From Chinchilla lanigera (taxonomy: Eukaryota > Chordata > Mammalia > Rodentia > Chinchillidae), in contig NW_004955448.1 of the NCBI RefSeq assembly GCF_000276665.1, positions 1,204,542 to 1,268,541 of the forward strand: a DNA stretch of 64,000 nt, given 5' to 3'. Position numbers and translations under genes: made by a program. Position 1 is the stretch's first letter. Each line of letters opens with the position of its first letter. Below, piece by piece: positions 22,858 to 34,479 of the stretch. Under the pieces are notes generated by a model, which was not told the origin of the DNA, ran no database searches, and was given only the letters and a program-made list of their open reading frames with translations.

Positions 22858-23058
22858 GTCTGGGCATGGAACCGCTGCCCTCTCACCTGAGAGGCAAGCA
22901 CTCTTATATTTAACTACATACCCAGCTCTTTTAAAAATTCTTTTATTTTTGAGATAGTGTCTCACTAAGGTTTCTCAGGCTGCTCTCGAACCTTGCATCC
23001 TCCTACGTTAGCCTCCTGAGTAGCTGAGATTAGAGGTATGCATCACTACACCTAGCTC
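22858..23058 (-). repeat. B1-dID composite SINE
   Basis: A decayed tRNA/ID-like module at 22858-22925 (plus-strand GAGGCAAGCACTCTTA ... ACATACCCAGCTC) is followed by a B1 module (GAGATAGTGTCTCACTAAGG ... GCATCACTACACCTAGCT). On the minus strand this gives B1 then dID then tail, and the tail position is where the hexanucleotide array starts. Confidence 0.7.
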
Positions 23059-23650
23059 AAGAGTTTTCCCTTTCTCTTTAGTTTTCATCAGTTTGGTTAA
23101 GATGTCTCTTTGTATCTACCTGCTTATAATTTTTGAAATAAATCTCTAAGTTGATATTTGTAACAATTGTTTCTTTACATATATTTTTCTGTGTGATTCT
23201 CTATCTCCTTGCTTCCTGAGACTAATTATAGATGTGTTTGATTCCTTGATATTGTACAGTAGATCACTGAGGCCTTTAAAATTGTTTTTGATCTCTTTTC
23301 TTTCTGTTTTTACAATTCAATCATTTCTTTTTATCTGACTTCACTTGTGCTTATGTTTACCTTTCTATGTATAATATACTATTGAATAATTTTTCATTTC
23401 TGATATTTAATTTCCTGATCTAGAATTTCCATTTGCCACTTCTTAAAATATCCATTTCTTTACAGTATTTCCTGTCTATTTAATAATCATAAAGATTTAA
23501 ACGCATTTATGACAACTGCATTTATGACAACTGAAAAATTCTTGTTTACTAATTCCAACATTTAGTTCTACAGCTGGTTTCTATTGATGGCTTTTCTTTT
23601 TACTTTAGATCATATTTTCTGTGTCTTTGTATATGTGTCTATTATCAACA

Positions 23651-24165
23651 TATTGCTTCTTCATTCCAAATTTGCTTTTTAGTACCTGCTCTTTAAAAAT
23701 GGATTCGATTTCTTCGGCATTTCTTCTGTATAGTGAGTGTGGTATTAAACTTTAGTAGTAGAGGAAGCTGATTTCCCCCATGGACTATAGAAATCCTTTG
23801 TTTCAAGGTCTGCTTGAAAACTGCTGTCCGTAGGTAAGATTGTCTCAGTTATATGGTCTCTAATGAATTAAAAGTTTCCCATTTTGGTGTCCTTTCCAGA
23901 TAAAAGCTAACATGGTATGGTTTTTAAAAGGACCATGGAGGTCTTCTCTAAGAGATTCTCACTTGCAATCCATAACTTTAATCCTTTCTTGCTTCTCAGG
24001 CATCTTAATATATAGTCCACATGCATAGAAAGATTAAGAACATATATCAAATTTTAGAGCATTTTATTCCCTGCAGTAAATGACAAGAAGCAATTTAAAT
24101 TATTCCATTATTTTTCCCATGGATGAAAAACATTAGCCTTTTTTTTTTCCTTTCCCAATAGTATG
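23651..24165. other. Unique interval, nothing recognised
   Basis: No gene or clear repeat; it may still be very old L1. Confidence 0.4.
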
Positions 24166-24169
24166 GATA

Positions 24170-24545
24170 AGCTTTCCTATGGCTGGGACACAGTAAGTAG
24201 CACCTATAACTTCAAGGAGGAGATTTTATGTTGGCTCATGGGTTCAGAGGGCTCAGTCTGTAGTCAGCTGGCTTCACGGAAGGCACATCATGGCAGAAGG
24301 GTGTGACAGAGCAAAGCTGCTGGTTCATGTGGGCTGGGACGCAGAGCAGGGGAATAATGCCTGTAAAAGATACATTCCAAAGGTATGCCCCAGTGATCCA
24401 CCTCCAACTAGGTCCACCTCCAAATAGTACTTTCAGCTCCTAATAGTACTTTGAACATAGACTAAACCACTACTGAATTTAGCACCCTATATTCCAAGCA
24501 CATCTCCAGAAGTCTCTTAATTCAGTCAAACTGACAATTAAGATT
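24170..24545 (+). repeat. ERVL-like LTR fragment
   Basis: ATGTTGGCTCATGGGTTCAG, GGCACATCATGGCAGAAGGG and CCACCTCCAACTAGGTCCAC are in the order seen in MLT2-like LTRs. Termini are eroded. Confidence 0.5.
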
Positions 24546-25233
24546 AACTGACACACCAGTTTTGTAGCTTCTCACACAGCCCTCATATGCAGCTGAGGGC
24601 TCTTCTTTTAACCCAAGTGGAGCCCATTCTCAGGTTTTATTCTTGTTGGATCCAATTTGAGGCTGGGAATGGCAGTGCTCTTTCTAGTTTGAGTTCCTTG
24701 ATAGCTCTGTGGGTGACATCATCTCTAATCTTTCAGAGACCTTGATCCACTGTTCTTGGACTATGATTGTCCAGGAATGCTTTAGAATCTCCTCAGGGGC
24801 TGTTGCTTGCTCATTCTATCAATAAGTTCAGAGTTTCTGTAAAATAATCTAATCCAGGTGACTTTTATGTGAGAATTATGCACATTACTACCTGTTTCTT
24901 CTTTCTGTTTCTGTTTTATCCAATGAGTAAAGAGCATGACTGAATAATTCTCATGTTAGTTCATCTCTGTGGGTGGGTAGAGTAGGAAATCTCCATTCAT
25001 AAAACACATGAGAGGCTAAGTCAGTAAATGAGAATCACCCAAGTGATACATCCCTTGTCAATGGAAATCCTTGATGGGAAGGAGAGGCTACAGAAAGAAA
25101 TGCCAGAGGGTGGCTTCTCTAGGTCTAGCTAAGTGCTATCTCAGACTATTGGTAAAACATTGATATTACTAAGTGTGAGTGGTGATCAATCACAGAGAAC
25201 TATATAGAAAGCAAAAGAAGAGATGGGCTAGAG
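24546..25233. other. Unique interval, nothing recognised
   Basis: No recognisable gene or repeat. Confidence 0.4.
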
Positions 25234-25308
25234 CAGTGATGGTAAACCTATGGCACACACAGCACGCTGTTTGTATTACTGAAAGCTCTAAAAGCATTGC
25301 CATCACCG
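25234..25308. mobile_element. 75-bp hAT-type MITE
   Basis: Starts CAGTGATGGTAAACCTATGG and ends AAAGCATTGCCATCACCG, which read as imperfect terminal inverted repeats (CAGTGATGG against CGGTGATGG). The flanking octamers GGCTAGAG (25226-25233) and GACGAGAA (25309-25316) match at 5 of 8, a possible decayed 8-bp hAT target duplication. The ends resemble those of a hAT family known from bats and marsupials (OposCharlie-like), from memory. There is no coding capacity. Confidence 0.55.
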
Positions 25309-25799
25309 GACGAGAAGGACCAAAGGTTTGGGTTGACTCTTTCCTGAGACGTATGATATACGCTTCAATTAGATGACCGTTTCTCTACAGTATGGAAAGA
25401 GGTCTCACCAGGCTTATGTCCATCTCTGTGGCTTTAATGTCTACCTGGAGTCATACTGCACATTGTTAACATCATCATCATCATTCATCATCTTTCATTC
25501 CTAACAATTCAGAAGGGGTGAGACATAGTGGAATCACATCACATACATATTTTTAGTCAAATTCAGTTATCCTCCTCATGGAATTAATATACTCTAAGTG
25601 TATCCGACATGTACATTCTTTATGTTTGGTATATCCCGCACACACTGCAGTTGTAAGCACAAAGCTGTGAATACTGTGTCTGAGCCTTTTTTGAAATTAC
25701 ATTGTATTATATGTGGTTTTCATATTACACATTGATTTTAAGATCTGTGCTAGGCCAGACAAGTTTTTACTTTAAATTTTCTCTAGATAAGAAAATCAC
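25309..25799. other. Unique interval with a short ATC run
   Basis: A short (ATC)n-like patch lies at 25470-25495. Otherwise nothing recognised. Confidence 0.4.
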
Positions 25800-25921
25800 C
25801 AGCCCTTGGGATGCTGAGACAGGAGGATCTCTGCAAGTTCAATTCCTGCCTTGGCTATGCAGTGAGTTCAAGTTCAAGGCCTGAGCTATGTAGCAAGACC
25901 TTGGTTCCAAAAAAAAAAAAG
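25800..25921 (+). repeat. Truncated B1-type SINE
   Basis: GCCCTTGGGATGCTGAGACA, then AGTTCAAGGCCTGAGCTATG, AGCAAGACCTTGGTTCC and an A tail. The 5' end is missing. Confidence 0.75.
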
Positions 25922-27008
25922 AGACACAAAACAGTGTTCTGTTTATATCTTTATGCATGGCTTTATTACATTAATTTATTATAATATTATAAAACTACAG
26001 CAATACCTTAACTAATTGTTAATTTTCATAGTTTATGTTTGTTCTATCAAAGCAATAGAGATCTTCTCTTTTTACCTCAAGACTGCAGGAATTTAGAAGG
26101 ACTCAGGACAGTGTGATTCTCAGGATGGCTGAGGATGGATGCCAGGCAATTTGACAGGGATGCCATACACTTGGTATCCCATATCACAAAAGCATTTTCT
26201 TGGCTTTAATTCTATGTATTTCTCATCTTAGGCTTTTAAAACAAAACAAAATAAAAACCAAATAAAGGACAAGGATGTTTTGAGTAGTGCAAGTGGAGGA
26301 ATTTTTCATTAGGTTTTCCAGAGGGAAGAGAATTGAGTACATAAGAAGCTCGCTGACTGGACTTGATAAGCATGAATGTCTTAGAAAGGAGAAGAGTGAC
26401 ACACATTGACACAAACTTTGAAACAGTCACGTAAGTGTCTGGAAAGTGCCTCATCAGGGGAATGATTTGTTTTAGAGATAAGCTGCCAGACAGGAATTAC
26501 AGCTGTTTCACTCAGGGTGATAATCTTGAGTCCCACAGCCCACGGAAGGGACTGTCCCAGAGAAGCCACACGCGCGCATCGGGAACTGTGTCAGGGTGAG
26601 CCCTCCTCACTTCCCCCAGCTGATGATCTCACTGAGCTAACGTGAAATTGGACTGAGAACCCTGGCAGAAAATATATTTTGGAAAAGTGTATTTAATAAG
26701 ACAAGTGTGAAGTACATCTAAATGAATGTGCTGTTTTGATTCCTTTGAAAGAAGCAGAAGCCCTTAAAAAAAAGTCTGTGTTGTCCACACTGCTCGGGTA
26801 ATGGATGCTCTCATCCCTCTGAGGTGGAGGTCTGATTACTAACAGATGCATCTGAATGCGGCTGTGTGGCACAGTCACTGGAATGGTCTGAAGACTTGGA
26901 ATTCAGAGATTAGATCACATGTGGTATTCTCGGGTGGATGTTTGAAAGTTCCTGTAAAAGAATGTAGTTCTTCCTTGCCTCCTTGGGTACCTATTCCTGG
27001 TACAGGGG
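25922..27008. other. Unique interval, nothing recognised
   Basis: No convincing gene or repeat. Confidence 0.4.
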
Positions 27009-27009
27009 C

Positions 27010-27057
<48 letters not shown>

Positions 27058-27086
27058 CACACACACACACACAGACACACACACAC
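27010..27086. repeat. (CA)n microsatellite
   Basis: About 38 CA dinucleotides with two single-base interruptions (G in place of A near 27051; AGA near 27074). Confidence 0.97.
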
Positions 27087-27089
27087 TCC

Positions 27090-27667
27090 CTACTTGTACT
27101 GTGGACTAAAATCTTTAAGCTTTGCAGGAAAATGATATTCAAGCTACTCAGAGAAAACTAATGAGAGCAATATCATACGATCATTGCATCTGGGCAAAGT
27201 TATGTTCCAGGAATGTGATTGGGAAGCTATTATAAGCTGAAAACTGCCTGTTTTGCTTCGGTAGCCTTTAAAAAGATAAAGTAAAACAACACCAAAATGC
27301 TATGCACCATTAAGACAGACATGGGAAATGAAAATAAACTTTGTCCTGCTAGTTTACTGAACTTGGGAGAATCATGTATTATTGTGGTCATTGCTTCTAA
27401 AGAAATCAAATCAAATCATGCAAAACCATAACAGACTTGAAGAAGAGAGGAATTTTCCATGTACAGACATCAGAGGAAAGCTGTCACCCCTCCAAAAAGC
27501 CTTAGAAGGGGGATAGGCCTGAAATACAACAGGAAAAGCTACAACTCAATAAACACAGACTCACTCACAGCAAGTTTGTTAGGCCAAGAACTTCTGCAAG
27601 AAGCTATACAAGTTGCCAATTTAGGACAAATAAAAGGAAGCCTTACTTTGTATAGTGGTTAGTATAT
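27090..27667. other. Unique interval, nothing recognised
   Basis: A 67-codon frame at 27459-27662 has no recognisable family. Confidence 0.4.
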
Positions 27668-28126
27668 TGTTTTGGTTTGTGTCTGGATGTCTCCCTAAAG
27701 CCTCATGCAGTCATGGGGCTGTTTCAGAGATGGCTGAAACTAGAGTGTGTGATGTTGGGATAAAGTGTGTGTGACTAGTATATCAGTGCACTGATTGGTT
27801 TGGCATAGTTCTGGCTAGGATTTAGGGTATAAGTGCTACTCCCAAGCTAGGGTGGGTAGACTGCAAACAACGTAAAGGACAGAAAGAGTCTTGTTTCTCC
27901 CTTATGGCTTTTGCTACCCTCTGGCCACCATGAAAAGCTCCACCCCTTGTGGTTTTTGCTGTCTTCCACCACCATGAATGGCTGCCCCTCTGCCATGTGC
28001 CACCTTGCCTTGGAGCCAGTGGACTGTGTACTCAAACCTCTATAGACTGTGAGCTAAATAAACCTTCCCTCCTTTAACTTTGGGTATTGAGTATTTTGTC
28101 TCAGTGAGAGAAAAGTAACTAAGACA
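27668..28126 (+). repeat. MaLR-type (MST-like) solo LTR
   Basis: Starts TGTTTTGGTTTGTGTCTGGATG and ends AGTAACTAAGACA. It shares CTTGCCTTGGAGCCAG and CCTTTAACTTTGG with the copies at 17.3 and 44.5 kb. The flanks TATAT (27663-27667) and TATGT (28127-28131) differ at one base. Confidence 0.85.
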
Positions 28127-28130
28127 TATG

Positions 28131-28484
28131 TGTAATAGACTGAATGTTTGTTATCCTTGTAAAATTCAAAAGTTAAAGCCTAAATTGGCATAGTATTTGG
28201 AGATGGAGCTTGTGAGGGGTAATTGGGTAACAAGGGTGGAAGCTTTAGGATGGGATTAGTCAGTACCTTTATAAAAAAGGGGACAAGAGGGAGCTGCTTC
28301 TTTTCGCCGCACAATAGGAGGACACAGTGAGAAGACTGCAAAACTGTCTGCAAACCTCACCAGATACCAAGTCAGACAATGCTTTGATTTTGGACTTCCC
28401 AAACTTTGTAATTATGAGAAACAAATTCCTGTTATTTAAGTCACTCAATATGTGGTATAGCAGCCTAAACTGACTTAGATAGCA
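28131..28484 (+). repeat. MLT1-type MaLR LTR, adjacent to the previous LTR
   Basis: TGTAATAGACTGAATGTTTG starts the element. GGGATTAGTCAGTACCTTTA, then GAGGACACAGTGAGAAGACT, ACCTCACCAGATACC and TTTTGGACTTCCCAAACTTT are the usual MLT1/MST body. It ends TAGCAGCCTAAACTGACTTA. It is older than the neighbouring MaLR. Confidence 0.8.
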
Positions 28485-28559
28485 AATTTTATAGTCTTTG
28501 CTCGTAAGGAATACTAGTGGCAAACATCCATAATGCCAGGAAAGCCTTGGGAGGTCACA

Positions 28560-28945
28560 ATGACAGCATGGTTAAGTGTATAAACTTTGGTTTTAGATTT
28601 GCACCCCTATGTGGCCACTTGCTAAGAGTGACTATGGGTGAGTTAATAAATCTCTCTGAGCTTCATTTTTCTTATCTATAAAAAGAGAGGGACATCGATG
28701 GGGGGAGGGAAGGGAAAGGGATGTAAGAAAGGAATTAAGATGTGTTATGTACACATACTAACTCTGCGCAAGGAATGTAAATATACTGTACTGTGAACTT
28801 GTACTAATAAAGAAAATGATTTGTAAAAAAAACCCCAGGTTTGACATTATGCACCTGACTAGGTTGTGAGACTTAAAGAAGACAATGGATGGAAACTGCT
28901 AGCACAGGGCCTAGTATATAGCACAAGATCAACAGAAGTTAACTG
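28560..28945 (+). repeat. MIR SINE split by a later insertion
   Basis: The left part is GGCCACTTGCTAAGAGTGAC, then TCTCTCTGAGCTTCATTTTT. The right part is AGCACAGGGCCTAGTATATA. The two halves are separated by the A-tailed repeat at 28690-28831. Confidence 0.7.
28690..28831 (+). repeat. A-tailed dispersed repeat inserted in MIR
   Basis: Purine-rich lead (GGGGGGAGGGAAGGGAAAGG), then AAGGAATGTAAATATACTGT, CTTGTACTAATAAAG and an A tail. Homologous to 8271-8445; probably the 3' end of a lineage L1. Confidence 0.5.
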
Positions 28946-29044
28946 GTAATATTAGTTAATATTTCATTCATGAAAAAGAGTTCCCATAATGGGCTTGGTT
29001 AAAGAAACTTGGGTCTGGTCCTGTGTAGGAATTCTTATGCTCTA

Positions 29045-29440
29045 AAGACAGAGGTCAAACATTTTCTTTAAAGTTCCAGATAGTAAATGGTTTAGTCTTT
29101 TTGGGTCAAATCATCTCTACTGCAAATATTCAACTCTGCTCTTTTGCATGAAAGCAGCATAGGCAATCCATAAATGAACTGGCATGGTTTAGTTCCAAAT
29201 CAAAATTTATTTATGGGCACCAGAATTTGAATTTCACATACTTTTCACATATCACTAAATATTTTTACACTGGAATTTAAATTTCACATAATTCACATGA
29301 TTTTTATGTCACTAAATATTATTTGTCCTTTTCCCAACTATTTGAAATTGTAAAAGTAATTTTTATCTCCTGGGCCATACAAAAACAGGTAGTAGACCAG
29401 ATTTGGCCCACAGGCTATGGTTTGCCTGCAAATGCTCCAA
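29045..29440 (+). repeat. hAT-Charlie nonautonomous element
   Basis: GAGGTCAAACATTTTCTTTA, then AGTTCCAGATAGTAAATGGT, AAATATTCAACTCTGCTCTT, CTCCTGGGCCATACAAAAAC, and CAGATTTGGCCCACAGGCTA followed by TGGTTTGCC. The ends are imperfect inverted repeats. The order matches an ancient Charlie-type element. Confidence 0.75.
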
Positions 29441-29449
29441 GATAAGAAC

Positions 29450-29850
29450 TAAGTGAACTCACTTAGCCCTGAAGATACTAAAAATTTTCTTTTCAATGTC
29501 TCTAGTTTTCTAGAATCCAATCCTCATTTGAGGAGAAAATCTACTGCTAATTATGCTTCTTACCATCTCTGTGTTAAGTTAAAGTGAACTAAACATATAC
29601 TTTGAAAAGCCTTTTAGATTCCATCTTAGATTGTGGTTATCTGTAGAACAAAGTGGGGGACAGTTAATTAGAAACACACAACAGCACGGTATGGTAATAT
29701 GTTGTCTCTTGTTGATAAGTTCTGATGATGACAAATGTTAAGTGTTGTAGGAGCAATTGAAAATGTTACAAGTTTACATTTGTGCTGTGTGGGTCACAAA
29801 ACTGTACACTCAATCAATATCTAAAAAGCATTACGACAGCTTTTTCCTTA
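29450..29850. other. Unique interval, nothing recognised
   Basis: No gene or clear repeat. Confidence 0.4.
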
Positions 29851-29854
29851 GCTG

Positions 29855-30316
29855 TGTCTTAGTTACTTTGCCCTCTGCCAGGAAAAAATACCTGACACCC
29901 CCAAGTTAAAGCAGGAAAGGTTTCTTTCAGCTCATAGTTTGTAAAGATTTCAGACCATAGTTGGCTGGCTCCAAGGCAGGGCAGTGTGGCACAGAAACAT
30001 GACAGAGGAGAACCAGTCCATAGCAGGCAGGCAGCAGCAAGCACAGTGAAGAACCAGCAGAAGCAGCAGCCAGTGAAACAAGCTTCACCTTTCTGTTTAT
30101 CCCATCCAGACTATGAGACTTTGGGGGGTACCACCTACACTCAGATTGGGCCTTCCCATTATCCGCACCCAGAATTACGCTAAACCAATCAATAGATTAA
30201 GTTAGTACCACAAACTCTTAATCCCAGCATCACATACCTTAGATCCAGCCTACCCTGAAAAGTCTCACCCTTCAGCACATGAGGCCTAAGGGGACATTTA
30301 GATACAAACCCTAACA
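29855..30316 (+). repeat. ERVL-type LTR, second copy of the 11.9-kb family
   Basis: Starts TGTCTTAGTTACTTTGCC and ends GATACAAACCCTAACA. The body (CTCATAGTTTGTAAAGATTT, GGCTGGCTCCAAGGCAGGGC) matches 11876-12256. A perfect target duplication was not found at this copy. Confidence 0.72.
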
Positions 30317-30319
30317 TTT

Positions 30320-31050
30320 TGTAAACATTTTTAAAGATGATATTTTTTATGACCAATGCTAGAACAGCCGTAGTAATGTTTGCATAGAGAAATTTATCCT
30401 TGATATTTCTGTTTGTGTGTTTGAATAAACTTCCTTTTTAAATTGGAAACTGCAGTCTCCTATTACTACAGAGTTGTGGTGACTCACGTGTAGGGAATGA
30501 TGCTTCCCTTCACATAAATGCTGTCATCCTTCAAAGTGAATTATAGATCCAGACATCAGTGTGGCTGAGAGCAGAGAGCTCAAGCAGTGTACACGTATAG
30601 AAGGAAACACAGTGAAGGATTTTCTCAAACGCTCATCCCCTGGGTATCATGCTCTTATCCTTAAAATTAACTCTTTATCATACCTATAAAGAGGTACTCA
30701 ACGAGTCTTTCTTAACGCAGCCAACATCCATTATGTACAATAGGTTTAACAGCTAGAATCCACAGTATCTTTTAGGGATTCATGAAAATGTTTTAATTTA
30801 TTTTAAAATTCAAAGAAAAAACTAACTTTTAGGTTGGAGAAAAGGTTTTAATGTTAGTCTTATTTGTCTTCATAACAATATGAAAGAGTAGCAAAATAAT
30901 TTGTAAAAATTTTTTAGTGGAGGAAAGAGCCCATAGAAAGAAAAGTGCCTACAGTCTTTCAAAGTCGTACTGTGACCCCAACTCTTAGGTCTCAACTCCT
31001 TGTCCTGAGCTGCAGGGAAAATGAGAAAATGTAAGCTACAATCTCTGGTA
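30320..31050. other. Unique interval, nothing recognised
   Basis: No gene or clear repeat. Confidence 0.4.
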
Positions 31051-31054
31051 CTTC

Positions 31055-31403
31055 TGTGTTAGTCTGTTTTCTGTTACTATGAGAAAATATTGGTTGCTGG
31101 TTACTTCATAAAGAATGGAAGTTTATTTGGCTCATGGTTCTGGAAGTCGAAAAGCAGGCACCAAACTCTGCTCAGCATTTGGTGAGGTCCTTACGGATGC
31201 GCCTCATGGCAAGACAGCAAGTATGCTGGCTGGGTCTCTCTCTCTTCACAAAGCCGCTAGTGCCATTAGGAGTGCTGTACCCTCATGACCTCATCCAAGC
31301 CTCATTACTCCCCAAAGGCTCCACCTTCAAACACCAATAATTTGAATTTGGGGACTAAGTATAAAACATATAAACTTTTGGTAGACACACTGAGGTCACA
31401 GCA
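31055..31403 (+). repeat. MLT2-like ERVL LTR
   Basis: TGTGTTAGTCTGTTTTCTGTTA, then TTATTTGGCTCATGGTTCTG, CTCCACCTTCAAACACCA and TTTGGTAGACACACTGAGGT. The flanks ACTTC (31050-31054) and CCTTC (31404-31408) match at 4 of 5. Confidence 0.75.
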
Positions 31404-34250
31404 CCTTCTGAGCCTTACTCCTTTGGTTTTAGCTATTTTGTATCCATCAAAACAAGGGAAAGGTATCCTGGACCTTGGTTCTGAGGCGCCAGCAACCCAC
31501 TGAGTCAAATATCCCCTCATACCTGAACCTCGAGTGTCCTTCCCCAAGAATGCCTGCCAGCAGCCTCACCTTATGGAGTAGATGGTGTGGACTCTGTAAG
31601 GCAGTGTCTCTGTGGAGCCACCCCCCACGTAACAGGGAAATGGCAGAGCCCCTCAGAAACTGTGGGTCAGATCCCTGGGAGAATGTCTGACCTAGGCTGG
31701 TGCATTCACAACGAGTCAGACTTGCCCACTGGACTGCTTTAGATCGAGAGTGTCTATACCCTCAAGTGTTTATAGGCTAGGTGCAATTACACTTAAATTA
31801 ATCTAAGCTTCCATGGATAATTTCTCAGGAAATGTGAACTCATTCCGAAAAGGAAAGACAAAGGCAGATATGAGAGGACAGGCAGTGCAAATGTATATGC
31901 AGTGTAGGGGATCCCCATGCCCTGCCGCTCAGAGCTATGTACCCAACTCTGTGAGATCGTCTGGCAGCACCCCTTGGCAAGTGTCCACTGTAGAGATGCG
32001 AGAGTCTGAGAGTGGACCTCCCTGAAACCAAGGGCCTGAACAAAACCCTAGAGCTCCTCTTCTGCCTGGGGTAGCAAGCGACCCCAGAGTCCAGGCACCT
32101 GATCCCAGAAAAGCTGGTGGAGTATGCATTTAGGAGCAGAAGTAGGAGCCATGTCACAGCTTGTAGAAGCAGCTTCCTGAGTGTGTGGATCTTTTTCAAA
32201 GATTTAATCTTCAGGGTCACTGTGAGTGAGTCAGTCTTTCTCTTAACTGCTGGAGCAGTTAAGAGAAACAGAGTTCCATGAGGGTTCCGCAACTGAGGAG
32301 AATCGAGGTGAGCTGGTGGTACCAACTAAATGGCAGATGGAAGAATAGATTCCTACAGAGAGTTGCAGAAAATAAAATAAGGTAGTTTAGTCCCATTCCA
32401 CTATGTATTGAAGAAGACAACCAAAAGAATCAGTGATCGTAGTATGCAAGTTATTTAAAAAAGACATGGGCAACTTTTTAACAGCCCACTTTGTGGGAAT
32501 GAGGATGGTTGTAATGTTTTGTAGGAGGTAATCTAAACTTTTATAAGACAAATGTATCTTTCTGCAATCTTAAGTAATACCATAATTTAATAATACGTCT
32601 AGAGGTCTCTTTTTCTATGTGTCTGTTTCGGATTCAAGGGATTTGGGTTTGGGATTTTTGTTGATGGTTTCCGGGAAAGATGCTGCTGGAGTTCTAAGCT
32701 AGTTCCCATTCAGCTTGTATAATAGGTCTGCAGGTTCATTGCTAGGAGCCACATGGACCTCCTGAGGCAGGTCTACCACTACCTGGTCAGTGAATTCCAG
32801 GTCCCAGGAGAGCTGGTGTGGTGGAGTCGGTCTCAGGATGAGGTTTATGGCCACAGGTCCAGAGAGCATACACATAGGAGTGAACTCTGTTCTACAGACA
32901 ATAGATCACCCTTCCTCCCTCAACTAGTAGATAGCCTTTTCTTAAAAGTAACACCAACAATGGGAATCATATCTCAAGTGGCTGGCAACTTGGCATCAAA
33001 TATAAACTTGTAAGTATCCCTGGAGGACCAACTAATGGGTACGACTGACAGTATTTCCAGTAAAACTCACTGTCATGTCGAGATGGGATGCAACGATCAC
33101 CTCCTTTGTTGCCTATTCAAAGCAGACACCAGGCAGAACGTGGCTAATTTCATTTTCTCATTATGCACTCCTTCCCCCCACGACACTAATCCTTTCTCCA
33201 CACAAATATGCATAGCTTTTGGATCCACCAAAAATTAGACTACTGTGGTGGCTCAATAAGGTTTGGAGATGCTAAGCAGTGATTATTTGCTGTTAGAAAC
33301 TGGAGAAATTGTGGGCAGGGTGGGTGAGGAGAGCCTGGAGTGCGAAGGTGACGGGCCCTGGAGGGGAGACTATGGGGCTGTTGAGCCAGCACTGTGGATG
33401 CAAGACCTGAGAAGCCTGTGTTTTTGGGGCAGAACTGCTTCAGCTGGGAAAAATTTCTCACTGAAGTAGCTTTTGTATGTAGAGGCTGTAGCTACCCAGC
33501 ATGAGGAGTGGGGAATGATCTGCATATACTTCCAGACACAAGGGTCAGCTGCAGCACCCACTTGGCACCAGGGCAGTGGAGGGTTTTGAGAAGCAAAGTG
33601 GAGGCTAGTCCAGCACTTTGTGACCAAGTTAGATGGAACCACCTTACACTTGGCCACGAACCAAAGGGCTGTCTGAACTCTCACTTTAGTAAAACTATAT
33701 AGAAAGGAAGAGGAGACCGTGGTGGTCCTGCGAGAACACCAGGGGCGCGCCTCATGAGCCAGAGGTGGTAGCCAGACTGAAGGGCTGTGCAGGTTGCATG
33801 CCACATTTAGGATCATAACTGAGGCTCTGTAGGGCTTTGGTCACGGGGAGCATCTTTCAATGTGCTTACGGTATGAGCGGGCTGGTCACAGCCAGGCTTG
33901 TTGTGGGCCTGGACTCAAATTCCCTGATGTCTAGGAAATCTCAGTTCATGAAAACTAACTTGACCTTTGGCGAATGGCAATTACCTCTGTGTTTGTTTCA
34001 GTTTCTGTCAGAGGGACACCTGATTCTCAACCGCATATCAGTTGTATTGGGGGAAGACATTTCCTACCCTGGACATAAAACACCTTCCTTGAGAGTGAAA
34101 GCAAGGGAAAATTAGATTAAACTTAGATGTTGATGTATCTTCCTGCACCTAGTTTCAAGTTTACAAACACCTAGATTTCCAGATTTCTAGAAGGTATTTT
34201 ATAAATTGTAGCTCTTGGCCTATTAAGTGGTTTATGGTATCAGCTTAGTG
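31404..34250. other. Mostly unique interval without recognised genes
   Basis: Less AT-rich than average, with overlapping frames of 148-161 codons on the minus strand (31840-32325 and 33370-33816) that show no family features. It could be decayed LTR-derived DNA. A perfect inverted repeat lies at 32237-32268. Confidence 0.45.
32237..32268. repeat. Perfect 15-bp inverted repeat with 2-base loop
   Basis: The arm TTTCTCTTAACTGCT, loop GG and arm AGCAGTTAAGAGAAA form an almost continuous palindrome. Confidence 0.95.
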
Positions 34251-34479
34251 GGGGCACGACCAACATTTTTGTTTTTTTTTTAAAGCATTTGTTAGATAAG
34301 GTATCAAATATTAGAGGAAATAGTACAACATCAAGAATATTCAAATCACAGTCAGTCTCATTTTATTTATACCTTAGTTCTTTGTCTCAATTATTCTTAG
34401 GCAAGTTATAGATCTCATATAATTTAATCCTTAAATAGTGTGGTGTGTATCAGTAAAAGAGGACATATTTCATTTTATT

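Larger units (their letters stand above)
20990..23650 (-). repeat. Old L1ME/HAL1-like element, minus strand, interrupted
   Basis: Both sides of the microsatellite read as old L1 in reverse. The left block is near 21480-21550. The right block is near 23500-23640 (ACTAATTCCAACATTTAGTT, GGTTTCTATTGATGGCTTTT, TTCTGTGTCTTTGTATATG), a well-known L1ME/HAL1 stretch. The break holds a (CTCCAT)n array and a B1-dID. Confidence 0.5.

Noticed and set aside
21482..22957. Frames of 229-491 codons on both strands across 21482-22957
   Set aside because: They run through the 530-N gap and consist of Ser/Pro, His/Leu or Met/Glu repeats forced by the hexanucleotide period.
27010..27086. Cys/Val or Thr/His repeat protein
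   Set aside because: Translation of a (CA)n microsatellite.
31840..33816. Antisense frames of 161 and 148 codons
   Set aside because: No recognisable domain, composition bias or splice context; consistent with chance in less AT-rich DNA.
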